A stretch of 64,000 nt of DNA. It comes from DATJZH01 sp052146815 (GTDB lineage: Bacteria > Actinomycetota > Actinomycetes > Streptosporangiales > Streptosporangiaceae). This document shows positions 53,651-63,722 of the stretch, one piece after another; position 1 is the stretch's first letter, and every line of letters starts with the position of its first letter. Both the position numbers and the translations under genes were made by a program. The notes under the pieces are model-generated. The model searched no databases and was not told the origin of the DNA. It was given only the letters and a program-made list of their open reading frames with translations. The stretch covers positions 1 through 64,000 of the forward strand of contig JBKQMG010000194.1 of the NCBI GenBank assembly GCA_052146815.1, written 5' to 3'.

Positions 53651-53895
53651 CCGGGTTCCGTTCAAGGCCCCGGCGCGCGGGCCGAGCAGCGTCACCACGT
53701 CATCGGCCAGGGTCTCGATCGCCATCGGCCGGTCGATGTCGGCGGTGCGCCCATGTCCCTGCAGTTCGACGGCGATCACCTGATAGTCGCGCCAGCACCG
53801 GGATCAGCCGCCCGAACGTCAGGTCAATCGTTATCAGGCCGCCGTGGAGCAGCACTAGCGGACGGCCCGTCCCGTGGATCTCGCAAGCAGGCTGA
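53639..53895 (-). pseudogene. N-terminal fragment of an alpha/beta hydrolase
   Basis: The minus strand reads IHGTGRPLVLLHGGLITIDL, then a frameshift near 53795, then VIAVELQGHGRTADIDRPM, then ETLADDVVTLLG, and ends in a TAA at 53639-53641 inside the MarR palindrome. This is the first third of an alpha/beta hydrolase, with the oxyanion HGG but without the nucleophile serine and catalytic acid. No start codon precedes it after the upstream in-frame TGA. The 3' part appears replaced by the MarR promoter region. Confidence 0.65.
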
Positions 53896-53909
53896 GCCGC
53901 GCAGGCGGC

Positions 53910-54335
53910 TCACAGCAGCGCATCGGTGGCGTCGTCGGGCAGGCCGTCGAAATACTTGCCCAGCACCTCGCCGAAGGCCGGCTCGTCAGGATCAGCGCGC
54001 AGGAACAGCGTCATCGACGACCGCAGCTTCTGCGCGTCAAGGCCGCCGAAGATCTGCTCGGCAGTCCGGTCCTGCGTGTCCGCGACGATGCGGGCGCATT
54101 CGGCCAGCCGCGGCCCGAGGACCGGATGCCGCAGGTAAGCCCGGGCCTCCTTCAGCGACGAAATGGCGAACTTCCTCGAGGTCGCGCTCCGCCCGAGGCC
54201 GGCGATCTGCGGGAAGACGAACCAGATCCAGTGGCCCGTCTTGCTGCCGCGCCGCAGCTCGGCGACGGCCTGGCGGTAGCTGCCGCCGGCGTCCTGAGCG
54301 GCGGCGAAGCGCTCGAGATCGTAAGGATCGTCCAT
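53910..54335 (-). CDS. DUF1810 family protein
   Basis: A 141-residue protein of the DUF1810 (YccJ/NrtR-unrelated, calpastatin-named in old annotations) family: LRRGSKTGHWIWFVFPQIAG and ARAYLRHPVLGPRLAEC are its signatures. ATG 54335 follows GGGAG. No function is established for the family. It precedes polX in the reverse order and is separated from it by 22 bp. Confidence 0.87.
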   Translation of the reverse strand: MDDPYDLERFAAAQDAGGSYRQAVAELRRGSKTGHWIWFVFPQIAGLGRSATSRKFAISSLKEARAYLRHPVLGPRLAECARIVADTQDRTAEQIFGGLDAQKLRSSMTLFLRADPDEPAFGEVLGKYFDGLPDDATDALL

Positions 54336-54357
54336 GGTCAGCTCCCTGCTGAGGCAT

Positions 54358-56094
54358 TTAACGGTTCTTGCGCAGGAACTCCTGCAGCCGGGGCAGCGGC
54401 CAGGTGTTGATCACGCTCTCGGCGGTCAGCCAGCCGCGCTGCGCCGTGCCCACTCCGTACCGCAGATAGCCCAGGTGGACGGTGGAGTGCGCGTCGCTGT
54501 CGATCGAGAACATCACCCCGGCGTCCCTGGCCGCCTTGATGTGCTCGGCGGGCAGGTCTAGCCGGGCGGGATGGGAGTTGATCTCCAGCGCGGTGCCGGT
54601 CCGGGCGCACGCGCGGAAGAACTCGGCGAAGTCCACGTCGACCGGCGGCCGCCTGCCGATCTTGCGGGCGGTGGGATGGCCGATGACGTTCACCTGCGGG
54701 TTCTCGCAGGCGGCGACGAACCGACGGGTCATGTCCGGGCGGGACTGATCGAAATGGGAGTGCACCGACGCCACGCAGATGTCGAAGGCGTCCAGGAACT
54801 CCGCCGGCCAGTCCACGGTGCCGTCCGGCGCGATGTTCAGCTCGGTCCCGTGCAGCAGGGTCATCGGCGCGCCGCCGTCGCGCGCCAGCCTGGCTTCCAT
54901 CTGGCGCACCTGCTCGCGCTGGGCGAGCATCTTCTCGCTGGTCATCCGCTGCATGAACAGGTTCGGCGCGTGATCGGTGATGGCGTAGTAGGAGTAACCT
55001 CGGGCGCGAGCGGTCGCCACCATGTCGGCCAGCGAGGCCACGCCGTCGGTGAGATCGGTGTGGGTGTGCAGGTCACCGCGGATGCCGGCGTCGGTGACCA
55101 GGACCGGGAGCTCGCCGCGCAGCGCCGCCTGCACCTCGCCGGTGTCCTCGCGCAGCGGCGGCGGCACGAAGGACATGCCGAGCCGGTGGTAGACCTCTTC
55201 CTCGGTCCGGGAGACGATCAGCTCGCCGCTGACCGCGTCGAACAGCCCGTATTCGGACAGCTTCAGCTTCTGCCGGACGGCGATCTCGCGGACCCGCACG
55301 TTGTGGGCCTGCGAGCCGGTGAAGTACTGCAGGGCAGCGCCCCAGGAATCCAGCGGGACCACCCGCAAGTCCACCTGCAGCCCTCCGTCGGCGCGGACCG
55401 ACGTCTTGGTGTCCCCGCTGCCGATCACGTCGGTCACTCCCGGCAGCCCGGTGAGCGCGGCCATCAGCGGCGCTGAGTCCTGCGCCGCGGCGAGCACGTC
55501 CACGTCGCCGACGGTCTCCCGGAACCGGCGCAGGGAGCCCGCGTGCGCACACCGCAGGCAGCCGGGCGCCGCGCTCACCGCGGCGACGACCCGGGCGGCG
55601 AGGTCGTCGGCGACGTCCAGCAGCACGCGCCGGCCCGTGCTTTCCATCAGCTCGATGCCCCGGAGCAGTTTCTGCTCGCTCTTGGCGCCGAATCCCCGCA
55701 GGCCCGCCAGCCGGCCGGCGTTGATCGCCTCGGTCAGCTCGCTCACCGAGCTGATCTGGAGCTCGGAGTACAGCTGCAGCGCCCGTTTCGGCCCGAGCGC
55801 GGGGATCCTGGTCAGGTCCCGGACCCCGGCGGGAACTTCCGCCCGCCGCTCCTCCAGCGCCTTGATCGCGCCGGTCGCGGTGAACTCAGTGATCTTGTCC
55901 GCGATCGACTTGCCGACGCCCGGTATCTGCCGCAGCTGCGCCGGGCTGAGCGCCGTGACATCCGCGGCATGCCCGGCGACCGCCCTGGCGGCCTTCTCGT
56001 AATTGCGCGTCCGGAACATGTCGCCGCCGGTGATCTGGATCAGTTCGGCGTACTCGCGCAGCAGCGCGGCGACCTTGTCGTTGGCACGTGGCAT
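54358..56094 (-). CDS. polX: PolX-type DNA polymerase/3'-5' exonuclease
   Basis: A 578-residue family X polymerase. N-terminal helix-hairpin-helix elements (LRQIPGVGKSIADKI, IPALGPKRALQLYSELQ) are followed by the nucleotidyltransferase motif GSLRRFRETVGDVDVL and by a PHP phosphoesterase domain (GDLHTHTDLTDG, YAITDHAPN, ASVHSHFDQ, IDSDAHST). It likely fills gaps in base-excision repair. CACAAT is six bases before the ATG, indicating a leaderless transcript. It is divergent from the hydroxyacid oxidase, sharing about 100 bp. Confidence 0.93.
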   Translation of the reverse strand: MPRANDKVAALLREYAELIQITGGDMFRTRNYEKAARAVAGHAADVTALSPAQLRQIPGVGKSIADKITEFTATGAIKALEERRAEVPAGVRDLTRIPALGPKRALQLYSELQISSVSELTEAINAGRLAGLRGFGAKSEQKLLRGIELMESTGRRVLLDVADDLAARVVAAVSAAPGCLRCAHAGSLRRFRETVGDVDVLAAAQDSAPLMAALTGLPGVTDVIGSGDTKTSVRADGGLQVDLRVVPLDSWGAALQYFTGSQAHNVRVREIAVRQKLKLSEYGLFDAVSGELIVSRTEEEVYHRLGMSFVPPPLREDTGEVQAALRGELPVLVTDAGIRGDLHTHTDLTDGVASLADMVATARARGYSYYAITDHAPNLFMQRMTSEKMLAQREQVRQMEARLARDGGAPMTLLHGTELNIAPDGTVDWPAEFLDAFDICVASVHSHFDQSRPDMTRRFVAACENPQVNVIGHPTARKIGRRPPVDVDFAEFFRACARTGTALEINSHPARLDLPAEHIKAARDAGVMFSIDSDAHSTVHLGYLRYGVGTAQRGWLTAESVINTWPLPRLQEFLRKNR

Positions 56095-56201
56095 GCCGCC
56101 ATTGTGCCTGCGCCGCTCAGGTCAGGAGCGCAGGCCAGGGCCGGACCGGCAGCGACCGTTACAGTGAGGGTCGGCGCGCGGACCAGACGCAGGAGGCAGC
56201 C

Positions 56202-57380
56202 TTGGATCAGCCGCTGGAGGCCTACCAGGACGAGATCTACCTGAGCGGGCTGGCCGGGACCGTTCCGGCGCTGCCCACGGACCTGGCGGAGCTGGAGGCC
56301 GCGGCCCGGGCCCGGCTGTCCCCGCAGGCGCACGGCTACATCGCCGGCAGCGCCGGCTCAGGAGACACGGCCAGGGAGAACCTCGCGGCATTCCGGCGCT
56401 GGCGGATCGTGCCGAGGATGCTGACTGACGTCAGCAAGCCGTCTTACGCCAGCACCGTGCTCGGCGCGTCGCTGCCGGTCCCGATGCTGCTGGCGCCGGT
56501 GGGCGTGCTCGGCATCGCGCACCCGGACGGCGAGCTGGCCGTCGCCAGGGCCGCCGCCGGCCTCGGGATCCCCATGATCCTCAGCAACGCCGCGTCCGCG
56601 TCCATGGAGGATGTCGCAGCTGCCGCCGGCGACGGCCATCGCTGGTTCCAGCTCTACTGGCCGAAGGAACGGCCGGTGGCCGCCAGTTTCATGGCCAGGG
56701 CCAGGGCGTCCGGCTACAGCGTCCTGGTGATCACGCTCGATACCCGGCTGCTGGCCTGGCGCCCGCGCGACCTCGACCATGCCTTCCTGCCGTTCCTGCG
56801 CGGCATCGGAGTGCAGAACTACCTCACCGACCCGGCATTCCAGGCGGGCCTGGCTGACACCGCCCGGGCCGACCCGGGCGCGGCCATCCTCCGTTGGACG
56901 CAGATATTCGGCAACCCGTCGCTGACCTGGGATGATCTGCCGTTTGCCCGGGAGAACTGGGACGGCCCGATCGTGCTCAAGGGCATCCAGTGCGTGGCCG
57001 ACGCCCGGCGCGCCGCGCAGGCCGGAATTGACGGGATCATCGTGTCCAATCACGGCGGCCGTCAGGTCGACGGGGCTGTCGGCTCGCTCGAAGCCCTGCC
57101 CGCCATCGCCGCCGCGGTCGGCGACCAGCTCAGCGTGCTTTTCGACAGCGGCATCCGGGGCGGCGCCGACATGCTGAAGGCGCTGGCCCTCGGGGCCAGG
57201 GCCGTCCTGATCGGACGGCCCTACGCCTACGGCCTGGGCATGGCCGGGGAGGCGGGGGTCCGGCACGTGCTGCGGACGCTGCGCGCCGATTTCGAGCTGA
57301 CCATGCGGCTGTCCGGTCATGCGCGGCTGGACGAGCTCGGCCCTGACGCGCTGATCCGCGCGGGCACGCTGCCCGACTAG
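56202..57380 (+). CDS. FMN-dependent alpha-hydroxyacid oxidase (lactate 2-monooxygenase-like)
   Basis: A 392-residue FMN barrel enzyme. Visible are ISAGSAGSGDTARENL-like opening (YIAGSAGSGDTARENLAAF), PVPMLLAPVGVLGIAHPDGE, WFQLYWPKER, the catalytic His in SNHGGRQVDGAVGSLEALP, and RGGADMLKALALGARAVLIGRP. Length and the DLDHAFLPFLRGIGVQNY loop favour lactate 2-monooxygenase over lactate dehydrogenase. Start is TTG 56202 with AGGAGG five bases upstream. No transporter or regulator is adjacent. Confidence 0.88.
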   Translation: MDQPLEAYQDEIYLSGLAGTVPALPTDLAELEAAARARLSPQAHGYIAGSAGSGDTARENLAAFRRWRIVPRMLTDVSKPSYASTVLGASLPVPMLLAPVGVLGIAHPDGELAVARAAAGLGIPMILSNAASASMEDVAAAAGDGHRWFQLYWPKERPVAASFMARARASGYSVLVITLDTRLLAWRPRDLDHAFLPFLRGIGVQNYLTDPAFQAGLADTARADPGAAILRWTQIFGNPSLTWDDLPFARENWDGPIVLKGIQCVADARRAAQAGIDGIIVSNHGGRQVDGAVGSLEALPAIAAAVGDQLSVLFDSGIRGGADMLKALALGARAVLIGRPYAYGLGMAGEAGVRHVLRTLRADFELTMRLSGHARLDELGPDALIRAGTLPD

Positions 57381-57389
57381 CGAGCCGGC

Positions 57390-57812
57390 TCACAGCCCGG
57401 TGAGGTTCACCACGATCGCTTCCTGGGTGGACCGGGCGATCACCACGACCGCGTCCTCGGCGGGCGACGGGTTCTCCTCCCGGTGCGGTGCGTGCGGCGG
57501 GACCCAGACGTAGTCGCCGGGCTCCGTCTGCAGCCGGACCAGCTCGCCCGAGGCGGGATCGCGGAAGACGAATACCGGCTGCCCCGACACCACGAAGATC
57601 CCCGTCTCGGACTCGCCGTGATGGTGGTCGCCGGAGGAGACCAGCGGCGGCAGCACCGTACGGCCCATCCACAGTGACGTGGCCCCCACCAGGTCGCCGG
57701 AGATCGCGGCCGAACGGATCATCCCCGTGGTCTGCGCCGTCGCGCCGGACAGCTCCGCGGACCTGATCAGCCGCAGGCCGGGCTCCGGCTGGCCCGCGGG
57801 CAGGCTGGCCAT
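57390..57812 (-). CDS. Cupin-domain protein
   Basis: A 140-residue single cupin. Motif 1 is GDHHHGESETGIFVVSG and motif 2 PGDYVWVPPHAPHREENP, with three His and one Glu able to hold a metal. Start ATG 57812 is four bases after the msrB stop, so it is the second gene of an msrB-cupin operon. Substrate unknown; it may be a sensor or dioxygenase-like protein of oxidative stress context. Confidence 0.85.
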   Translation of the reverse strand: MASLPAGQPEPGLRLIRSAELSGATAQTTGMIRSAAISGDLVGATSLWMGRTVLPPLVSSGDHHHGESETGIFVVSGQPVFVFRDPASGELVRLQTEPGDYVWVPPHAPHREENPSPAEDAVVVIARSTQEAIVVNLTGL

Positions 57813-57816
57813 CGGG

Positions 57817-58236
57817 TCAGGCCTGGCCGTCAGCGGCGCGGGCCGGCTCCAGCGTCAGCGAGATCGAGTTGATGCACCACCGCTGGTCGGTCGGCACGTC
57901 GTATCCCTCGCCTTCGAAGACGTGGCCGAGGTGGGAGTTGCAGTTCGCGCACCGTACCTCAGTCCGCGTCGGGCCGAGCGACCGGTCCTCCAGCAAGATC
58001 ACCGCGTCGTTCTCGGTGGGCTGGTAGAAGCTCGGCCAGCCGCAGTGCGACTCGAATTTGGCGTCCGACCGGAACAGCGCAGCGCCGCACGCACGGCACC
58101 GGTAGACGCCCTCAGTCTTCGTGTCGGTGTACTCGCCCCGGAACGGCGCCTCGGTGCCGGCCTGCCGCAGCACTTCGTACTGCTCCGGGGTAAGCCGTTC
58201 CCGCCATTCGTCTTCGGAAAGCTGCACCTTGTCCAT
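57817..58236 (-). CDS. msrB: Peptide-methionine (R)-S-oxide reductase
   Basis: A 139-residue MsrB. Zinc ligands are Cys47, Cys50, Cys96 and Cys99 (CRAC, CANC); the catalytic Cys121 is in RWCINSISL and Cys65 in SHCGWPSF is a likely resolving partner. It repairs oxidised methionine using thioredoxin. TAGTCT lies six bases before the ATG, a leaderless start. Followed closely by the cupin gene. Confidence 0.95.
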   Translation of the reverse strand: MDKVQLSEDEWRERLTPEQYEVLRQAGTEAPFRGEYTDTKTEGVYRCRACGAALFRSDAKFESHCGWPSFYQPTENDAVILLEDRSLGPTRTEVRCANCNSHLGHVFEGEGYDVPTDQRWCINSISLTLEPARAADGQA

Positions 58237-58306
58237 GCCGTGAGACTACCCCGCTGCCCCCGCGGACCGCTGATCGCGGGCAGCCCGCCAGCGGCGCGCC
58301 GCCCGC

Positions 58307-61046
58307 TCAGATCGTGACCTCCAGCCGCGTGTCAGGGCCGCCGGCCGGATGCAGGTCCACGGCCTCGACCCGGCCCGCCAGCCGCACGTCGCGCAGCACG
58401 GCGGCCAGCGCGTCAAGCTGATCCGCGGGCCCGCTCGCCGACAGGCGCCGCACCGGGGCCCGCATCGGCAGCTGCGCCTGCGATTTTGCCTTCCTGATCG
58501 ACGCGATCGCCGCCGAGGCCGCGTCGAGTGCGGCGTCGTCCGGGCCGCCGAGTGCCCGCAGTTCGGCCGCGTCGGGCCAGGCGGCCAGGTGAACAGAGCC
58601 GTCCTGGCCAGGCTGGCGCCAGGACCAGGCCTCCTCCGTCACGAAAGGCAGGAATGGCGCAAAAAGCCGCAGCACCGTCAGCAGCGCGGTGCGTAGCGTG
58701 GCGATGGCTGACCCGGCCGCAGCCTCGCCCTGCTCGCCGTAGGCCCTGGGCTTCACCAGCTCCAGGTAGTCGTCGCAGAACAGCCAGAAGAACCGCTCGG
58801 TCAGCTCCAGCGCCAGCGCGTGATCGTAGGACTCGAAGGCGGTGCTGCACTGCTCAGCCACCCCGGCGAGCCGGTGCAGCAGGGCGCGGTCGAGCGGCTC
58901 GGTGATCAGGCCCGCCCCGGCGGCCGCGCCTATGCCGAGCACGAACTTGCTCGCGTTGAGGATCTTCACCGCCAGCCGCCGGCCGATCTTCAGCTGCGCC
59001 GGGTCGAAGGCCGTGTCGACGCCCAGGCGCGCGCTGGCCGCCCAGTAGCGAACCGCGTCCGAGCCGTAATCGCGCAGCATGTCCATCGGCGTCACCACGT
59101 TGCCGGCCGACTTGGACATCTTCTTGCGGTCCGGGTCGAGGATCCAGCCGGAGATGGCCACGTGCCGCCACGGGAGCCTCCGGTGTTCAAGATGCGAACG
59201 CAGCACCGCGTAGAACAGCCAGGTCCTGATGATCTCGTGCGCCTGCGGCCGCATGTCCATCGGGAACACCCGGCCGAACAGGTCGTCATCGATGCTCCAG
59301 CCGCCGGCGATCTGCGGGGTGAGCGACGCCGTCGCCCAGGTGTCCATCACATCGGGGTCCGCGGTGAAGCCGCCGGGCCTGCCTCGCTGGTCTTCCTGGT
59401 AGCCGGGCGGCACATCGGCGGCCGGGTCGACCGGCAGCATCTGGTCCGGGGCGGCAACAGGGGAGTCCAGCCGCGGCTGCCCGTCGTCGCCGACCGGGTA
59501 CCAGACCGGGATCGGCACGCCGAAGAAGCGCTGCCTGCTGATCAGCCAGTCGCCCGCGAGGCCGCCGACCCAGTTCTCGTACCGGGACAGCATGTGCGGC
59601 GGGTGCCAGGCCAGCTCCCGGCCCCGGCGCTGCAGCGTCTCGCGCAGCTCCGGATCCCGGCCGCCGTTCCTGATGTACCACTGGCGGGTCGTCACGATTT
59701 CCAGCGGCCGGTCGCCCTTCTCGTAGAACTTCACCGGGTGCGTCATCGGCTCCGGGTCGCCGCGCAGCGCCCCGGCCTCGCGCAGCAGCCCGGTCATCGT
59801 CTCTCTGGCTGCCTTCGCCGTCTGGCCCGCCAGCTGCTGGTAGGCGCGCTGCCCGTCCTTGGCGCTGATCCAGGCCGGGATCTCGCCGGCCATCCTGCCG
59901 TCGCGCCCGATGACGGGTCGGGTCGCGAGCTGCAGCTCGCGCCACCAGATGACGTCGGTGGTATCGCCGAACGTGCAGACCATGACGAGGCCAGTCCCCT
60001 TCGCGGGGTCTGCCAGCCGGTGAGCGAGCACCGGCACCACCGCGCCGAACAGCGGTGTCCGCGCCATGGTCCCGATCAGGCCCGCGTACCGCGCGTCGTC
60101 GGGATGAGCGACCAGCGCCACGCAGGCAGCCAGCAGTTCCGGCCTGGTGGTCGCGACCACCAGCTCGGCCCCCGCACCCTCGCCGCCCTCCCGGGGCCGG
60201 GTGTCCCGGGAGCCGCTGTCCCCGGGCCTGCTGTCCCCGGGCCTGCTGTCCCGGGGGCCGCGGTCCGGCGGGCCGGCGGACTGGGTGTCGAGCGGGAACG
60301 CGATCCGCCAGTACGCGCCGGGCACCTCCCGTTCCTCAAGCTCAGCCTGGGCCACCGCCGTCCTGAACGTCACGTCCCACAGCGCCGGGCCCTGCGCCGA
60401 GTACGCCTCGCCGCGGGCCAGGTTGCGCAGGAAGGCTCGCTGGGAGACGGTCCGCGAGCGCTCGTCGATGGTCTGGTACCTGGTGTCCCAGTCGACGGAC
60501 AGGCCGAGCCGGCGCCAGGCCTCTTCGTAGGCCTGCTCGTCGAGGCCGGTGAGCTGCAGGCAGAATTCGACGAAATTCCGCCGCGACACCGGCAGCTGAT
60601 CGCGCGGCGGCATGGCCTTGCCGTCGGGCCGCGGCCCCGGCGGCGTCAGGCCGGGCTGGTAAGCGAGCTCGGGATCACAGCGGACGCCGAAATAGTTCTG
60701 CACCCGTCGTTCGGTGGGCAGCCCGTTGTCGTCCCAGCCGATCGGGTAGAAGACGGACTTGCCGCGCATCCGCCAGAACCGGGCCACCGTGTCGGTGTGA
60801 GTGAACGAGAAAACGTGCCCGAGGTGCAGGGAGCCGCTGACGGTGAGCGGGGGAGTGTCGATCGCGAAGACGCCATCGCGCCCGCGGGTCCGGTCAAACT
60901 TGTACTACACGTGCCTCTTCCCACCGATGTGACCACTTGTCCTCGATACCGTCCAGGACGGGCCGGTCGGGCACCACGGAAGAGTGACGCGTCGCCGCTG
61001 GCGTCGCGCTCGCCTGTGGGGCGCTGCGGCGGGGGTCGCGGCTCAT
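58307..61046 (-). pseudogene. valS: Valyl-tRNA synthetase gene with a +1 frameshift
   Basis: From ATG 61046 (TACGAT six bases upstream) the frame reads PDRPVLDGIEDKWSHRWEEA and then terminates at 60894-60896. One extra base near 60900-60910 (GTGTAGTACAAG where GTnTACAAG is expected) shifts the frame; the next frame continues YKFDRTRGRDGVFAIDTPPL, SGSLHLGHVFS (HIGH motif) and the whole synthetase to 58307, including KKMSKSAGNVV. The CP1 editing domain, catalytic core and anticodon domain are complete. With the base removed the protein would be about 912 residues. An essential gene broken this way implies a sequence error, a second valS, or programmed or unusual restart (an ATG at 60787 would miss the HIGH motif). 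Confidence 0.85.
60201..60260. repeat. Four 15-bp tandem units within valS
   Basis: Units at 60201, 60216, 60231 and 60246; the second and third (CTGTCCCCGGGCCTG) are identical. They encode an RPGDS-type pentapeptide repeat inserted in the editing-domain part of valS, which is not usual for the family. Confidence 0.8.
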
Positions 61047-61078
61047 GCACTGATCGTACTCACCCGCTGCCGGCAGTG

Positions 61079-61669
61079 CTAACCCATTGACTTCGCGCCG
61101 TCCAGGGCCTCGCGGATGATGTCGGCATGCCCGGCGTGCTGCGCGGTTTCGGCGATCACGTGCAGGATGACCCGCCGGGCTGACCAGCGCGCCCCGCGCT
61201 CGAACCACGGAGCATCGGGCAGCGGATGCGCGGCGTCCAGGTCGGGCAGCGTCGCCAGCAGTCCCTCGGTCTCGTGCGCTACCTGCTCGTAGTCCGCGAG
61301 CAGGCCGGCTACTGTCTCGCCCGGCAGCATGCAGAACCGCGCTGACCAGTCGCCGGCCGCCGCATCGCCGGCGCCCGCATCGCCGGCCGCCGCATCGCCG
61401 GGCCAGGCCATCGCCGACGGGCCCTCCCGGATAAATCTCATCCACTGCCGCTCGGTGGCGGTCACGTGCTTGACCAGCCCGCCCAGGCACAGTTCGCTGA
61501 CTGTCGTGCGCCGGGCGGCCTGCTCGTCGGTGAGGTCGCGAAGAGTGAAGCGGAGGAAGTACCGCTGCTTCGCCAGCGCGGCCCGCAGGTCGGCGCGCTC
61601 ACCGGTCGCGGTGTGCTCAGCTGGCGTTCCCGTAGCGTCCGCTGGTGCTGCCTGCTGGGATCCGGCCAT
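61079..61669 (-). CDS. DinB/DUF664 family protein
   Basis: A 196-residue DinB-like four-helix protein with GGAGGA before ATG 61669. The segments YFLRFTLRDLTDEQAARRTTV, CLGGLVKHVTATERQWMRFI and RVILHVIAETAQHAGHADIIREALDG match DUF664, whose His residues bind metal (Lys-His-Val, HAGHAD). Members include mycothiol-dependent and unknown enzymes. A Gly-Asp-Ala repeat lies at about residues 92-108. It is 32 bp before valS in the same direction. Confidence 0.88.
   Translation of the reverse strand: MAGSQQAAPADATGTPAEHTATGERADLRAALAKQRYFLRFTLRDLTDEQAARRTTVSELCLGGLVKHVTATERQWMRFIREGPSAMAWPGDAAAGDAGAGDAAAGDWSARFCMLPGETVAGLLADYEQVAHETEGLLATLPDLDAAHPLPDAPWFERGARWSARRVILHVIAETAQHAGHADIIREALDGAKSMG
61352..61396. 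repeat. Three 15-bp tandem units in the DinB gene
   Basis: GCCGGCCGCCGCATC at 61352-61366, a variant at 61367-61381 and an exact copy at 61382-61396, encoding a GDAAA-type pentapeptide repeat in a loop of the protein. Confidence 0.8.
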
Positions 61670-61819
61670 GTGATCCTCCGTGGGTCGACGGGTGTCAGGT
61701 GTGTGATGAACGCTGCCTGCCGTGAGCCGGCGCCGGGCTGCGTCGACGGCGCCAGCACAGACTGTAGGACCGGGGTCCGACAATCCGACGGCACTGCAGG
61801 CGTCGTTAGGGTGGAAAGC

Positions 61820-62845
<1,026 letters not shown>

Positions 62846-62882
62846 CCCGTGCCGGCGGCTGGCCTCGCCCGCCATCGGCGCA

Positions 62883-62913
62883 GCCGCGGGCCCGGCGCTG
62901 CCGGGCCCGCGGC
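62883..62913. terminator. Bidirectional terminator-like hairpin
   Basis: GCCGCGGGCCCGGC (62883-62896), GCT loop, and its perfect complement (62900-62913) form a 14-bp GC-rich stem between two convergent genes. It probably ends both transcripts, although no T-tract follows. Confidence 0.75.
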
Positions 62914-62928
62914 GGGGCGGGGCGGGGT

Positions 62929-63288
62929 CTACTCGTGCTCGCGCTTCCAGTGCGGGCGCCCGAATATCCGGCCGAGGGTGTCGTGCAGGTTATGGCCGGA
63001 ATCGGCGAGCGCGTCGACCCGGTACACCGGCGGCCCTTCAGGCGGCGGCAGCGCCGAGGCCTGCGAGTCGTCGACGCTGCACTGGATCGAGCTCCTCGTG
63101 ATCCGCTGGACCCGGTCGGCGTCGATGAAGCGCAGTCCCGCGGAGGTCGCGATCACCAGGCCGTCGAACACGTCGAGTTCGGGCACCTCCAGCACATGCT
63201 CGAGCCGGCCGATCTCAGTGCCGGAAGAGGAGAGGACAGGCGTGCCGGGCAGCGCTGCCTCGTAAGAGATGGCCGTATCGTCAGTCAT
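62929..63288 (-). CDS. PRC-barrel-like protein
   Basis: A 119-residue protein beginning MTDDTAISYEAALPGTPVLS; the pattern GTEIGRLEHVLEVPELDVFD and GLRFIDADRVQRIT suits a PRC-barrel-like domain. ATG 63288 has an AGGA ribosome site. A conserved end GRIFGRPHWKREHE is present. Function unknown. Confidence 0.7.
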   Translation of the reverse strand: MTDDTAISYEAALPGTPVLSSSGTEIGRLEHVLEVPELDVFDGLVIATSAGLRFIDADRVQRITRSSIQCSVDDSQASALPPPEGPPVYRVDALADSGHNLHDTLGRIFGRPHWKREHE

Positions 63289-63398
63289 GTCGGCATCCTG
63301 TCGCTTCGCCGGGCGGCCCGGCCGCGGGACCGCATACGCGGGAAAACGTACCACCGGGCCGGCGGACAGGCGCAGAACTGGCACGGAGGTGATTGAGC

Positions 63399-63722
63399 GT
63401 GGCCGCTGGCGCAGCACCTGAGATCAGCATCACCCGCGATCCCGATCCGCAGGTGGGCTTCGGCGGCGGCGGCCCGCATTTCTGCCTGGGCCGCCATCTC
63501 GCCGCCCTGGAGCTGCGGCTCCTCTTCGATGCCCTGGCCACCCGGATGCCCGACCTGGCCCTGGGCGGCGAGCCGCGCTGCCTGCGGCCTAACTTTCTCA
63601 GTGGCATCAAGCAGATGCCAGTGTGCCAGGCTCGCGGCCGGCAGATCAGGGCTGGTCGGCTGGCGCGACGGGCAGCGCGCTCGCTGGCCATTGAGCGTGC
63701 CAGCGTCCACCCTCGCGGGTGA
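63399..63722 (+). pseudogene. Cytochrome P450 C-terminal remnant
   Basis: The frame contains a P450 haem-binding loop, VGFGGGGPHFCLGRHLAALE, followed by SGIKQMPV, the standard end of actinobacterial P450s. The N-terminal ~330 residues are absent. GGAGGTGA precedes GTG 63399 at good spacing, so the fragment could still be translated, but it has no oxygen-binding helix. A TTG at 63393 is another possible start. The tail beyond about 63640 is not P450-like. Confidence 0.7.
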
